A stretch of DNA of 64,000 bases, taken from Clostridium saudiense (GTDB lineage: Bacteria; Bacillota; Clostridia; Clostridiales; Clostridiaceae). Shown piece after piece: positions 31,904 through 40,654 of this stretch. The notes beneath the pieces are model-generated. The model saw only the letters and a list, made by a program, of their open reading frames with translations. It made no database searches and had not been told where the DNA came from. How positions within the stretch are numbered: the first letter of the stretch is position 1; each line of letters starts with the position of its first letter. A program made the translations under genes and the position numbers. Where the stretch lies: contig NZ_CBYM010000005.1 of assembly GCF_000577815.1 (NCBI RefSeq), positions 62,001-126,000 on the forward strand, read 5' to 3'.

Positions 31904-32200
31904 ATGATTATAAGATTTTGTGAATTAGGAATTTCTTTAGGAACAAGAGATTTAGGAAATAAATTAAGAGAGAAAATTGAAGAGTCTATTGAGAATAATG
32001 ACAAGGTTATTTTTGATCTAGATAATATTGAAATATTATCAAATTCATTTGCAGATGAATGTTTTGCTAAACTATTATTAAAGTTTGATTTCGATACAAT
32101 AAAGAAAAATACGTCTTTTATTAATGGTAATAATAGTAATAATACTATTATTTTAAAAGCATTTAAAGATAGAATGAAAAAAATTAACAAAGAATCTTAG
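31904..32200 (+). CDS. STAS-like DUF4325 protein
   Basis: A 98-residue protein of the STAS-like DUF4325 family: RFCELGISLGTRDLGNKLRE at the start, VIFDLDNIEILSNSFADECF in the middle, the segment equivalent to the STAS phosphorylation loop with SNSFADE. ATG 31904 follows AAAGGAG at 31891-31897; the upstream GTG at 31886 overlaps that site. Eleven bases separate it from the ATPase gene. By analogy to anti-sigma and anti-anti-sigma pairs, it may bind the ATPase, which is inferred. Terminated at 32284-32312. Confidence 0.8.
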   Translation: MIIRFCELGISLGTRDLGNKLREKIEESIENNDKVIFDLDNIEILSNSFADECFAKLLLKFDFDTIKKNTSFINGNNSNNTIILKAFKDRMKKINKES

Positions 32201-32283
32201 TTATACTTTTTAGCAGAATACAGTTTAGTGTAATTGTAAAAATAACATTAAAATGTATCCAAGCTTTAGTCATTAGACAAACA

Positions 32284-32312
32284 AAAACCGTACAAATTAT
32301 TTGTACGGTTTT
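32284..32312. terminator. Bidirectional terminator, copy 1 of a repeated palindrome
   Basis: AAAACCGTACAAAT and its complement are separated by one base. T-rich on both strands, so it can serve the rightward DUF4325 gene and the leftward endonuclease gene. A near copy with a compensatory stem change is at 36541-36569. Confidence 0.8.
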
Positions 32313-32725
32313 ATTGCTTAATAGAAATAAATTCATTATAAAAATCAATCTTAGATTTAAGCATTTCTTCAGAATACCTACCATTTCTAGGGGTTACAGC
32401 CTTATATTTTAAAAGTATTAATTGAGCTCTACTCTTTTTAGTTGGAATAATTAGATAAGGATAAATATCTTCAAGTAATTTAATGGCATCATTACGTTTT
32501 ACTATGTAACTATAGCAGTTTTGATGTCTTTTAGTATCATAATTTTTTTTTCTTAACAATAACACCTTTTCCAATAGTTTCTTTTATCCATTTTAATAAT
32601 TCGAGTGTAGTTGAAGCTATTGATACACAAAGTGATGGGTATTCTTTTTTGTGAAATTTTTGAAGCATTATACTTCCTTCACTATCGATTATTCCAGCTA
32701 TATAGGCTTTTTCTGTTTCTGTCAT
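32311..32725 (-). pseudogene. LAGLIDADG homing endonuclease, frame broken at an A9 run
   Basis: Two overlapping minus-strand frames together encode one LAGLIDADG-family protein of about 137 residues. The first (32725 to 32537) starts at ATG and has the family motif AYIAGIIDSEGSI, but ends at VKKKKL and a stop. The second (to 32311) resumes with NYDTKRHQNCYSYIVKRNDA and runs to the end. The break is in nine A on the coding strand (T run at 32543-32551); eight would restore the frame. It may be a real mutation, a sequencing error, or a site of transcriptional slippage. No intron or intein is visible; it stands free beside the prophage end. Confidence 0.75.
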
Positions 32726-33159
32726 AATTTATAGTTCCTTACTTGGTTTTATAATTATAATCAAAGTATTACCTAATATTAAAAAAGTATGAACTAAAAT
32801 GCTAACTAGAGTAAATGATAGTAAAACTATTATAATAGAGAAAATAGGGAAAAGAAGAAAGGATGATGAGTTCCCTTTAAAATAAGTTGTTTTAAAGAGA
32901 ATTTTAGATTCTAGGTACCTTTAGTAAGTTTGAGTATTTGTATACCATTTAGTTAGATCTTCGTTAGTTAGTGTACATTTTTACTGGTTAATGAACTAAT
33001 GAAAAAAGGAAAGCTTTTTATATTAAATTTCACATAATTGCTATTAAGCATAGGGTTTCATGAAAAATATATACAATGTAATCGGTATAAGAGTTAATAT
33101 TAATAAAAAAATAGTAATATTTTTACAAAAAATGAAAATACACAACTTTTATCAAAAAA

Positions 33160-33188
33160 TTGACAATAAATATATAATAAGGTAATAT
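33160..33188 (+). promoter_or_regulatory. Probable pflB promoter
   Basis: TTGACA (33160-33165), 17-base spacer, TAATAT (33183-33188). Transcription from here gives a leader of about 285 bases that includes the Rex-like site at 33250-33267. Confidence 0.55.
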
Positions 33189-33249
33189 ATTTATTGAAAT
33201 CAATTTTCCAATCATATGTTGTATAGTTTTATGAAATGCATAGGCTACA

Positions 33250-33267
33250 ATGTTAAAAAAATAACAA
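33250..33267. promoter_or_regulatory. Rex-like redox operator upstream of pflB
   Basis: ATGTTAAAAAAATAACAA matches the clostridial Rex consensus TTGTTAA-N4-TTAACAA at 12 of 14 defined positions. Rex represses fermentation genes when NADH is low. The site is downstream of the best promoter, where a repressor could act as a roadblock. Confidence 0.5.
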
Positions 33268-33480
33268 AGTGAATTTGTTTTATAGCGACTCTTTTGAATC
33301 ATTTTGTAATAATATTTGTACAAGTATTTTTATATGGATAATCAATTAAGAATTATTTTTAAATACTAGAGCATTTTATAAAACAATCTACATAGATTAT
33401 CAAAAATTTAAGTTTACATTATACCAAATTAATAGTTAAATTGTAAAAATATATGTATATACGTACAAGGAGGAATGAAC

Positions 33481-35733
33481 ATGTTGGAAAATGAACAATG
33501 GGCTGGTTTTGAGGGCAGAATATGGAAAGAAGAAATAAATGTTAGAGATTTCATTCAAAAAAATTATAAACCATATGATGGTGATGAAAGTTTCTTAGCA
33601 GATCCAACAGATGCTACAAATAAGCTATGGGGCAGATTGCAAGAATTACAAAAAGAGGAAAGAGCTAAAGGCGGAGTACTTGATATGGAAACAGAGGTTG
33701 TTGCTGGACTTACAGCTTATGGCCCTGGATATATTGATGAATCTTTAAAGGAATTTGAAAAAGTAGTAGGTCTTCAAACAGACAAGCCTCTTAAGAGAGC
33801 TTTCATGCCATATGGTGGTATTAAAATGGCTGAGCAATCTTGTGAAAACTATGGATATACACCAAATCCAGAATTACACAAGATATTTACTGAATACCAT
33901 AAGACACATAATCAAGGAGTATTCGATGCTTATACACCAGAAATGAGAAAAGCTCGTAGCAGTCATATTATAACAGGACTTCCTGATACTTATGGACGTG
34001 GACGTATAGTAGGTGACTATAGAAGAGTTGCTCTTTATGGTATTGATTACCTTATGGAAGAAAAGGCAAAAGATCTTGCTAACTGTGGTGATGGAACTAT
34101 GACAGATGAAGTTATCCGTCTAAGAGAAGAAATTACAGAACAACATAGAGCACTTGGAGAAATGAAAAAAATGGCTGCAAGCTATGGCTATGATATTTCA
34201 AAACCAGCAAAGGATGCAAGAGAAGCAGTTCAATGGTTATACTTTGGATATCTTTCAGCAATCAAGACACAAAATGGTGCAGCTATGTCAATAGGACGTG
34301 TATCTACTTTCCTTGATATCTATATACAAAGAGATATTGACAACGGAGTTCTTACTGAAGAAGAAGCTCAAGAGTTAATCGACCATTTAACAATGAAATG
34401 CAGAATGGTTAAATTTGCAAGAATAACTTCTTATAATGAGTTATTCTCAGGAGATCCTTCATGGGTTACTATTGCATTAGGTGGTATAGGTGTTGATGGA
34501 CGTCATATGGTAACAAAGAACGACTATCGTTTCCTTCATACATTAGAAAATATGGGACCTTCACCAGAGCCAAATCTTACTGTACTTTACTCTTCTGCAC
34601 TTCCTGAAAACTTCAAGAAGTATGCAGCAAAGATTTCAGTAGATACAAGCTCTATCCAATATGAAAATGATGATGCAATGAAACCAGAATGGGGCGATGA
34701 TTATTCAATATGCTGCTGTGTATCTGCTACTCAAACAGGTAAAGAAATGCAGTTCTTTGGAGCTAGAGCTAATCTTGCTAAATGTTTACTTTACGCAATT
34801 AATGGTGGTATTGATGAAAAATCAGGTAAACAAGTTGGACCTGAATATAAAGGAATTACATCAGAATATCTTGATTATGATGAAGTAATTGAAAAATATG
34901 AAAGAATGAGTGACTGGTTAGCTGGTCTTTATGTAAATATATTAAACCTTATTCAATACATGCATGATAAATATTATTATGAAGCAGCAGAAATGGCTCT
35001 TATAGATACAGATGTAAGACGTACATTTGCAACAGGTATTGCAGGCTTCTCACATGTAATTGATTCACTTTCTGCAATTAAATATGCAAAAGTTAAAACA
35101 ATCCGTAATGAAGAAGGTATTGTTACAGATTACGAAATTGAAGGAGACTTCCCAAGATACGGTAATGATGATGATAGAGCTGATGAAATTGGTATATATG
35201 TTCTTAAGTCATTCCTTGACAAAATTAAAAAGAGACACACATATAGAAACTCTGAACCTACTACATCATTACTTACTATTACATCAAATGTAGTATATGG
35301 TAAGTATACAGGTAATATGCCAGATGGACGTGAAGCTTGGACACCACTTGCGCCTGGAGCTAGCCCATCTTATGGAGCAGAAAAGAATGGATTACTTGCT
35401 TCATTAAACTCTGTAGCTAAGCTTCCTTATGAATGGGCTTTAGATGGTATTTCAAATACACAAACTATTAACCCAACTGCATTAGGACAAGATAAAGAAG
35501 AACAAGTTGATAAACTTGTACAAGTATTAGATGGTTACTTCGATCAAGGACCACATCATTTAAATGTTAATATATTTGGTATTGAGAAATTAAAAGATGC
35601 TATGGAACATCCTGAAAAAGAAGAATATGCTAATTTCACTATCCGTGTATCTGGTTATGCAGTTAAGTTTATAGATTTAACAAGAGAACAACAACTTGAT
35701 GTTATTTCTAGAACATGCCATGCAGAAATCTAA
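33481..35733 (+). CDS. pflB: Formate acetyltransferase (pyruvate formate-lyase)
   Basis: A 750-residue pyruvate formate-lyase that converts pyruvate and CoA to acetyl-CoA and formate in the cytoplasm under anaerobic conditions. The active-site cysteines are in [13 protein letters not shown], and the glycyl-radical loop RVSGYAVKF near the C-terminus contains the radical glycine at about residue 725. Full length, no damage. ATG 33481 is chosen because GGAGG at 33469-33473 stands seven bases upstream; ATG 33475 is too close. It overlaps pflA by 14 bases. Codons such as CGT and CTT are commoner than in neighbours, consistent with high expression. Confidence 0.97.
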   Translation: MLENEQWAGFEGRIWKEEINVRDFIQKNYKPYDGDESFLADPTDATNKLWGRLQELQKEERAKGGVLDMETEVVAGLTAYGPGYIDESLKEFEKVVGLQTDKPLKRAFMPYGGIKMAEQSCENYGYTPNPELHKIFTEYHKTHNQGVFDAYTPEMRKARSSHIITGLPDTYGRGRIVGDYRRVALYGIDYLMEEKAKDLANCGDGTMTDEVIRLREEITEQHRALGEMKKMAASYGYDISKPAKDAREAVQWLYFGYLSAIKTQNGAAMSIGRVSTFLDIYIQRDIDNGVLTEEEAQELIDHLTMKCRMVKFARITSYNELFSGDPSWVTIALGGIGVDGRHMVTKNDYRFLHTLENMGPSPEPNLTVLYSSALPENFKKYAAKISVDTSSIQYENDDAMKPEWGDDYSICCCVSATQTGKEMQFFGARANLAKCLLYAINGGIDEKSGKQVGPEYKGITSEYLDYDEVIEKYERMSDWLAGLYVNILNLIQYMHDKYYYEAAEMALIDTDVRRTFATGIAGFSHVIDSLSAIKYAKVKTIRNEEGIVTDYEIEGDFPRYGNDDDRADEIGIYVLKSFLDKIKKRHTYRNSEPTTSLLTITSNVVYGKYTGNMPDGREAWTPLAPGASPSYGAEKNGLLASLNSVAKLPYEWALDGISNTQTINPTALGQDKEEQVDKLVQVLDGYFDQGPHHLNVNIFGIEKLKDAMEHPEKEEYANFTIRVSGYAVKFIDLTREQQLDVISRTCHAEI

Positions 35734-36493
35734 TTTAGATAAAAATATAGCAAGAATTCATTCAATAGAGAGTTTTGGATCTGTTGATGGACCAGGAATT
35801 CGTTTTGTTGCTTTTCTTAAGGGCTGCAATATGAGATGTCAGTTTTGTCATAATCCGGATACTTGGGATATGAATGGTGGTGAGGCAAAAACTTCAGATG
35901 AGCTTTTGTCTCAAGCATTAAAATATAAAAGTTATTGGAAGAAACAGGGGGGAATCACTGTAAGTGGTGGTGAACCTCTTCTTCAAATAGATTTTCTGAT
36001 TGAATTCTTTAAAAAGGCTAAAGCAAAGGGCGTTCATGTTACACTTGATACGTCTGGAAGTATATTTACAAGAGAAGAACCTTTCTTTAGTAAATTTAAT
36101 GAGCTTATGAAAGTAACAGATCTTGTAATGTTAGATATTAAACAGATAGATGAAGAGAAGCATAAAAAACTTACAGGATGGAGCAATTCAAATATTCTTG
36201 ATATGGCAAGATATTTATCAGAAATAAATAAACCGGTATGGATTCGTCATGTACTTGTACCAGGTGGAAGTGATAATGATGAACAATTAAGAAAACTTAA
36301 TGAGTTTATCAACACTTTGAATAATGTAGATCGTGTTCAGGTACTTCCATATCATAGTCTTGGAACTTTCAAATGGGAGCAACTTGGTATTGATTATCCT
36401 TTAAAAGGGGTTGAACCTCCTACTAAAGAGAGAATAGAAAATGCCCAAAAGCTTCTTCATATAAGTGAATATAATGGATATTTATCACGATAA
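35720..36493 (+). CDS. pflA: Pyruvate formate-lyase activating enzyme
   Basis: A 257-residue radical SAM enzyme that installs the glycyl radical in PflB. It has [19 protein letters not shown], the iron-sulfur cluster motif [14 protein letters not shown] (CxxxCxxC) and GGEPLLQ for S-adenosylmethionine binding. The ATG at 35720 lies 14 bases inside pflB and has no strong ribosome binding site, so it is probably translated by re-initiation after pflB. Followed by a terminator at 36541-36569. Confidence 0.96.
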   Translation: MQKSNLDKNIARIHSIESFGSVDGPGIRFVAFLKGCNMRCQFCHNPDTWDMNGGEAKTSDELLSQALKYKSYWKKQGGITVSGGEPLLQIDFLIEFFKKAKAKGVHVTLDTSGSIFTREEPFFSKFNELMKVTDLVMLDIKQIDEEKHKKLTGWSNSNILDMARYLSEINKPVWIRHVLVPGGSDNDEQLRKLNEFINTLNNVDRVQVLPYHSLGTFKWEQLGIDYPLKGVEPPTKERIENAQKLLHISEYNGYLSR

Positions 36494-36540
36494 TTTTGTG
36501 ATATGTAATTAAATTATATCCATACCAATCATGTTAAGTA

Positions 36541-36569
36541 AAACCCGTACAAATAATTTGTACGGGTTT
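36541..36569. terminator. Terminator after pflA, copy 2 of a repeated palindrome
   Basis: AAACCCGTACAAAT and its complement separated by one base. Compared with 32284-32312, one stem pair changes from A-T to C-G on both arms, and the following ATTGCTT plus ATAGAAATA is shared. Confidence 0.8.
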
Positions 36570-36689
36570 ATTGCTTTGATAGAAATATTAACAATATTTT
36601 GCTATAATCCAATAATATTACTTAAAAATTTTATTTATATAGATGTTATTATTTTAATAAAATAAAAAGTTTTATTAGGAGAGAATAGT

Positions 36690-37643
36690 ATGTGTGGTTA
36701 TAATAGAGAAATATGTTTTGCAAAAGGAGCTGATGTAGGTTGGCTTAAGCAAATGGAAGATGAAGGATATAAATTTTATAATGAGAATGGAAAAGAAGAA
36801 GATTGCCTTAAGATATTACAAAGCTATGGGATAAACTCTATAAGATTAAGAGTTTGGGTTAATCCAACAGATGGACGCTGTGGTAAAGATGAAGTGGTAG
36901 AAATGGCAGAACGAGCTATTAATATGGGCTTTAAATTAATGATAGATTTTCATTACAGTGATTATTGGGCAGATCCGGAAAAGCAATTTAAACCTAAAGC
37001 ATGGGAAAGTCATAGTTTTAAAGAATTGGTTAATGATGTGAGTACTCATACTAAAGAAGTTTTAATTGCATTAAAAGAAAAAAATATATATCCAGAATGG
37101 GTACAAGTAGGTAATGAAATACCTAATGGAATGTTATGGCCAGAAGGAAAGATAGAAAACTTTGATAAACTTTCAAAACTTTTAAATAGTGGATATGATG
37201 CTGTTAAAGATGTATTACCAAGTTCAAAGGTAATAATACATTTAGACCAAGGTGATGATAGAAAAAGATTTATAGAATTTTTTGATAATCATACAGCTAA
37301 TGGTGGCAAATATGATGTAATTGGAGTATCTTATTATCCATATTGGGTCAATAAAAACTACAAAGAGACAATAGATAATCTTATGAATAATTTAAATGAA
37401 TATATAGATAGATATGAAAAAGAAGTTATGGTTTGTGAAATAGGTGGAGAAGATACAGAGGTAGAAGACACTTACAATATGTTAAAAGAAGTAATAGAAA
37501 GAGTAAGGGAAATTCCACAAGGAAAAGGATTGGGAGTTTTTTATTGGGAACCAGAAGGTGCATTTAGTTGGAGTAAATATAAATTAAGTGCATGGGGAAA
37601 TGATGGAAAGCCTTCAAAGGCATTAGATGCATTTATAGACTAA
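36690..37643 (+). CDS. GH53 arabinogalactan endo-beta-1,4-galactanase, cytoplasmic form
   Basis: A 317-residue glycoside hydrolase family 53 enzyme that cleaves beta-1,4-galactan. Acid/base and nucleophile glutamates are visible in WVQVGNEIPNGMLWPEG and EVMVCEIGGED. SIRLRVWVNPTDG and DFHYSDYWADP are further family signatures. No signal peptide is present; the protein starts MCGYNREICFAKGAD, so it probably acts on imported galacto-oligosaccharides inside the cell, unlike most secreted family members. AGGAGAG precedes the ATG. It has no transport gene beside it, and the substrate specificity is inferred. Confidence 0.9.
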   Translation: MCGYNREICFAKGADVGWLKQMEDEGYKFYNENGKEEDCLKILQSYGINSIRLRVWVNPTDGRCGKDEVVEMAERAINMGFKLMIDFHYSDYWADPEKQFKPKAWESHSFKELVNDVSTHTKEVLIALKEKNIYPEWVQVGNEIPNGMLWPEGKIENFDKLSKLLNSGYDAVKDVLPSSKVIIHLDQGDDRKRFIEFFDNHTANGGKYDVIGVSYYPYWVNKNYKETIDNLMNNLNEYIDRYEKEVMVCEIGGEDTEVEDTYNMLKEVIERVREIPQGKGLGVFYWEPEGAFSWSKYKLSAWGNDGKPSKALDAFID

Positions 37644-37722
37644 TATAGTTTATTAGAAATAAGAAGAGGGAATATATTATTTATAAGATAAAAATATGAA
37701 AAAAAGTTTATTATGAATTATT

Positions 37723-37755
37723 TTAGCCTAGGTTTTTATAGCCTAGGCTTTGTTA
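37723..37755 (+). terminator. Intrinsic terminator after the galactanase gene
   Basis: AGCCTAGG (37725-37732) pairs with CCTAGGCT (37742-37749), followed by TTTGTT. Confidence 0.75.
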
Positions 37756-37904
37756 ATATATAGAGAAGAGTCAAAATAAAAGTATATTTTAAGTATGTAT
37801 TACGATTGAGGAAATTATTATAATTGTATATAATAAAACCAAGGATTTAAACAAAATTTAAAAAGAGAAGTTTATGATTAATAAATAGCTAAGGAGAAAA
37901 GTAT

Positions 37905-38885
37905 ATGGTAACAATTAAGGATGTTGCAAAAGAAGCTGGTGTATCCGTAGGAACAGTTTCAAATGTAATAAATAATGTACAAGTTAAACCAAGTACAAAA
38001 GAAAAAGTAGAGGAAGCTATTAAGAAATTAAATTATGAGCCTAATATATATGCAAGAGGTTTTAAGATTAATAGAACTAATACTGTTGCACTTATTTTAC
38101 CTACTATATGGAATCCTTTCTTTAGTGAATTAGCATATAATATTGAGAAGAATCTTAGAAAAGCCGGAATGAAGATGATACTTTGTAATTCTAATAAAGA
38201 GGATAAGGCTGAAATAGAATATATATCTATGGCAAAGCAAAACAAAATGGATGGAGTTATAGCTATAACATATAGTGATATAGATGAATATGTTTCTGAA
38301 AAAATTCCATTTGTAAGTATTGATAGATATTTTTCAAAGGATATAACATATATATCAAGTGATAACTTTGAAGGAGGAAGGCTTGCTGCAGAAAAATTAG
38401 TTGAATTTGGCTGTAGAAAAATTGCATATATAGGTAGAGGTTCAAAGATAAACAATGCAACCAGAAAAAGAAAAGATGGTTTTATAAGTTACTGTAAAGA
38501 ACATAATATAAATTATGAAATATGTGAAATATTAGGATCATCTAAGGAATTTGATAAGTTATTAAATGAATTTATAGCTAACAATTTTAAAGAAGATATA
38601 AAAATACAAGGAGTTTTTGTTGTAACTGATGAGCAAGCATTGGATTTTATACATAAGTTAGAAGAATGTAATATAGATGTTCCGAAGGATGTTCAGGTAA
38701 TTGGATTTGATGGAAGTAAGTCATCGGTTAATGACATCATAAAAATATCAACAATAAGGCAACCAGTGGAACTTATAGCAAAAGAAGCTGTTAAGTCATT
38801 GATAAATATTATAGAAAATAATAAAGTTGAAAAAGAAATAATTTTGCCGATTAGTTTTATAAATGGATATACAACAAAGAGATAA
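37905..38885 (+). CDS. scrR: LacI-family regulator of sucrose use
   Basis: A 326-residue LacI-type regulator. The helix-turn-helix TIKDVAKEAGVSVGTVSNVIN fills residues 3-23, the hinge helix NYEPNIYARGF follows, and the sugar-binding domain has ALILPTIWNPFFSELA and VIGFDGS. It stands just upstream of the sucrose PTS and hydrolase genes, whose promoter region has a perfect TGAAACGTTTCA palindrome, so it is very probably their repressor. AAGGAGAAA precedes the ATG. The gene symbol rests on context; the effector, likely sucrose-6-phosphate or fructose, is inferred. Confidence 0.85.
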   Translation: MVTIKDVAKEAGVSVGTVSNVINNVQVKPSTKEKVEEAIKKLNYEPNIYARGFKINRTNTVALILPTIWNPFFSELAYNIEKNLRKAGMKMILCNSNKEDKAEIEYISMAKQNKMDGVIAITYSDIDEYVSEKIPFVSIDRYFSKDITYISSDNFEGGRLAAEKLVEFGCRKIAYIGRGSKINNATRKRKDGFISYCKEHNINYEICEILGSSKEFDKLLNEFIANNFKEDIKIQGVFVVTDEQALDFIHKLEECNIDVPKDVQVIGFDGSKSSVNDIIKISTIRQPVELIAKEAVKSLINIIENNKVEKEIILPISFINGYTTKR

Positions 38886-39006
38886 ATAGTATTTATAAAG
38901 TAAAATTTTAGGGTTTTGCATAAATGAAATTTAGGGGTTAAATAGTTTATCAAAAGTGTTCTAAAGTTCACAAAAGTAAAATCCTAATTTTTTTTATAAA
39001 AATATA

Positions 39007-39062
39007 TTGACGAATACATGAAAACGTATTAGTATAATAAACATAGAAAATGAAACGTTTCA
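39007..39062 (+). promoter_or_regulatory. Sucrose operon promoter and LacI-type operators
   Basis: TTGACG at 39007-39012 and TATAAT at 39033-39038 (spacing 20; TAGTAT at 39030 gives 17). TGAAACGTTTCA at 39051-39062 is a perfect 12-bp palindrome with the central CG of LacI operators. An imperfect copy, TGAAAACGTATTA at 39019, has its CG centre 31 bp upstream, three helical turns. Confidence 0.75.
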
Positions 39063-39100
39063 AAAGTGTAAAAATATAAAAACCGGGGGGTTGGACTAAA

Positions 39101-40558
39101 ATGAGTAAGAATTATAAACAAATTAGTGAAAACATTTTACACAATATAGGTGGAAAAGAAAATGTTGTTAGTGCAGCACACTGTGCAACACGTTTAAGAT
39201 TAGTACTTAAAGATGATGAGAAGATAAATGTTAAAGAAATCGAAGAAATGCCAGCGGTTAAGGGAAGCTTTAATACATCAGGTCAATTTCAAGTAATTTT
39301 AGGTTCAGGTGTTGTTGATGAAGTTTATAAAGAGTTTATAAACTTAGCTAATATTAAAGAAGGAAGTAAGGATGAACTAAAGAAAGAAGCAGATAAAAAA
39401 CTAAATCCATTACAAAGATTATTAAAATCTTTAGCTGACGTTTTTGTTCCTATACTACCAATATTAGTTGCAGCAGGATTATTAATGGGAATAAATAATA
39501 TATTAACATCTCAAGGATTATTTATTGAGGGACAATCTATAGTAGAAGCATATCCACAATTTAAGGATTTAGCAGAATTAATAAATACATTTGCTAATAC
39601 AGGATTTGCATTTTTACCAATATTCTTAGGATTCTCAGCAGCAAAAGCTTTTGGAGGAAATCCGTATTTAGGTGCTTGTATTGGTGCACTTATGATACAT
39701 TCAGATTTATTAAATGGTTATAGTTATGGTGCAGCCGTTGTAGAAGGAACTGTACCAGTATGGAATATATTTGGATTAACTATAGCTAAGGTTGGATACC
39801 AAGGAACTGTACTTCCAGTTTTAGCAGCAGCTTTCGTTTTAGCTAAGGTTGAAAAGACATTGCATAAGATTATACCTTCAGTACTAAATAATTTATTAAC
39901 ACCTTTATTTACAGTGTTTATTACTGGAATATTAACATTTGTTGTTATAGGACCTGTAATGAGAGGATTAGGTGATGGAATAACATCAGGATTACTATGG
40001 TTAATAAATACACTAGGACCAATAGGGGGAGCAATATTTGGATTCTTATATGCACCAATAGTTATTACAGGTATGCATCACAGCTTTGTAGCTATAGAAA
40101 CTCAATTATTAGCAGATATAGCAACTACAGGTGGCTCATTTATATTTCCAGTTGCAGCAATGTCAAATGTAGCTCAAGGTGCAGCAGCATTATCAGTACT
40201 TCTTATTTTAAGAAAAGATAACAAGATGAAAGGAATAGCATCAGCATCAGGTATATCTGCTTTACTTGGAATAACTGAACCAGCAATATTTGGTGTTAAC
40301 TTAAAGTTACGTTATCCATTCTTTGGAGCAATGATAGGATCAGCAGTTGGATCAGCTTATGTAATGCTTACAAAAGTTCTTGCAATATCTCCAGGGGCAG
40401 CTGGATTACCAGGAATTATATCAATTAGACCTACATCTATAGTAAACTATATAATTGCAATGATACTTTCAATGGTTGTAGCTGTTGTATCAACAATTGT
40501 TATAGCAAAGTTTATGAATAAAAAACAAGTGACAAATGATGAGCAAGTAGCTGCATAG
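39101..40558 (+). CDS. scrA: Sucrose PTS permease, EIIBC
   Basis: A 485-residue EIIBC of the glucose-sucrose PTS superfamily that imports and phosphorylates sucrose. The EIIB domain (residues 1-85) has the phosphocysteine in SAAHCATRLRLVL; the EIIC domain from about residue 105 has roughly ten membrane segments and the GITEPAIFGVNLK loop. No EIIA domain is attached, so a separate EIIA, probably the glucose type, must supply phosphate. It precedes the sucrose-6-phosphate hydrolase gene and follows the LacI regulator. GGGGGG before the ATG is the ribosome binding site. Confidence 0.93.
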   Translation: MSKNYKQISENILHNIGGKENVVSAAHCATRLRLVLKDDEKINVKEIEEMPAVKGSFNTSGQFQVILGSGVVDEVYKEFINLANIKEGSKDELKKEADKKLNPLQRLLKSLADVFVPILPILVAAGLLMGINNILTSQGLFIEGQSIVEAYPQFKDLAELINTFANTGFAFLPIFLGFSAAKAFGGNPYLGACIGALMIHSDLLNGYSYGAAVVEGTVPVWNIFGLTIAKVGYQGTVLPVLAAAFVLAKVEKTLHKIIPSVLNNLLTPLFTVFITGILTFVVIGPVMRGLGDGITSGLLWLINTLGPIGGAIFGFLYAPIVITGMHHSFVAIETQLLADIATTGGSFIFPVAAMSNVAQGAAALSVLLILRKDNKMKGIASASGISALLGITEPAIFGVNLKLRYPFFGAMIGSAVGSAYVMLTKVLAISPGAAGLPGIISIRPTSIVNYIIAMILSMVVAVVSTIVIAKFMNKKQVTNDEQVAA

Positions 40559-40567
40559 AAGTGTTTT

Positions 40568-40612
40568 AAAAAATAGGAGGAATTAGTAGTATACTAATGC
40601 CTTCTATTTTGT
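40568..40612 (+). terminator. Hairpin between scrA and scrB
   Basis: AAAATAGGAGG (40570-40580) pairs with CCTTCTATTTT (40600-40610), enclosing an inner ATTAGTA/TACTAAT stem. It may be a leaky terminator that lowers hydrolase relative to transporter expression. Confidence 0.65.
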
Positions 40613-40654
40613 AATTAATAAATAATTATAAGATATTAGACGAGGAGAAGTAAT

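Larger units (their letters stand above)
32726..33474. other. Long intergenic region between prophage border and pflB
   Basis: No gene is supported. From the left it holds AACTAGAGTA (32804-32813) with TATAAT 17 bp later (32831-32836), resembling the phage late promoters, and then low-complexity AT sequence. The pfl promoter (33160-33188), a Rex-like site (33250-33267) and a leader of about 270 bases follow. The right prophage end probably lies somewhere in 30.86-33.1 kb but no attachment core can be set without the left end. Confidence 0.5.

Noticed and set aside
33123-33323. Minus-strand 66-codon frame in the pfl upstream region
   Set aside because: No ribosome binding site, very AT-rich, and it overlaps the pfl promoter and the Rex-like site.
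32284-36590. The repeated palindrome considered as prophage attachment sites
   Set aside because: The copies flank pflBA, a host operon, not the prophage, and each is a working terminator with a compensatory change.
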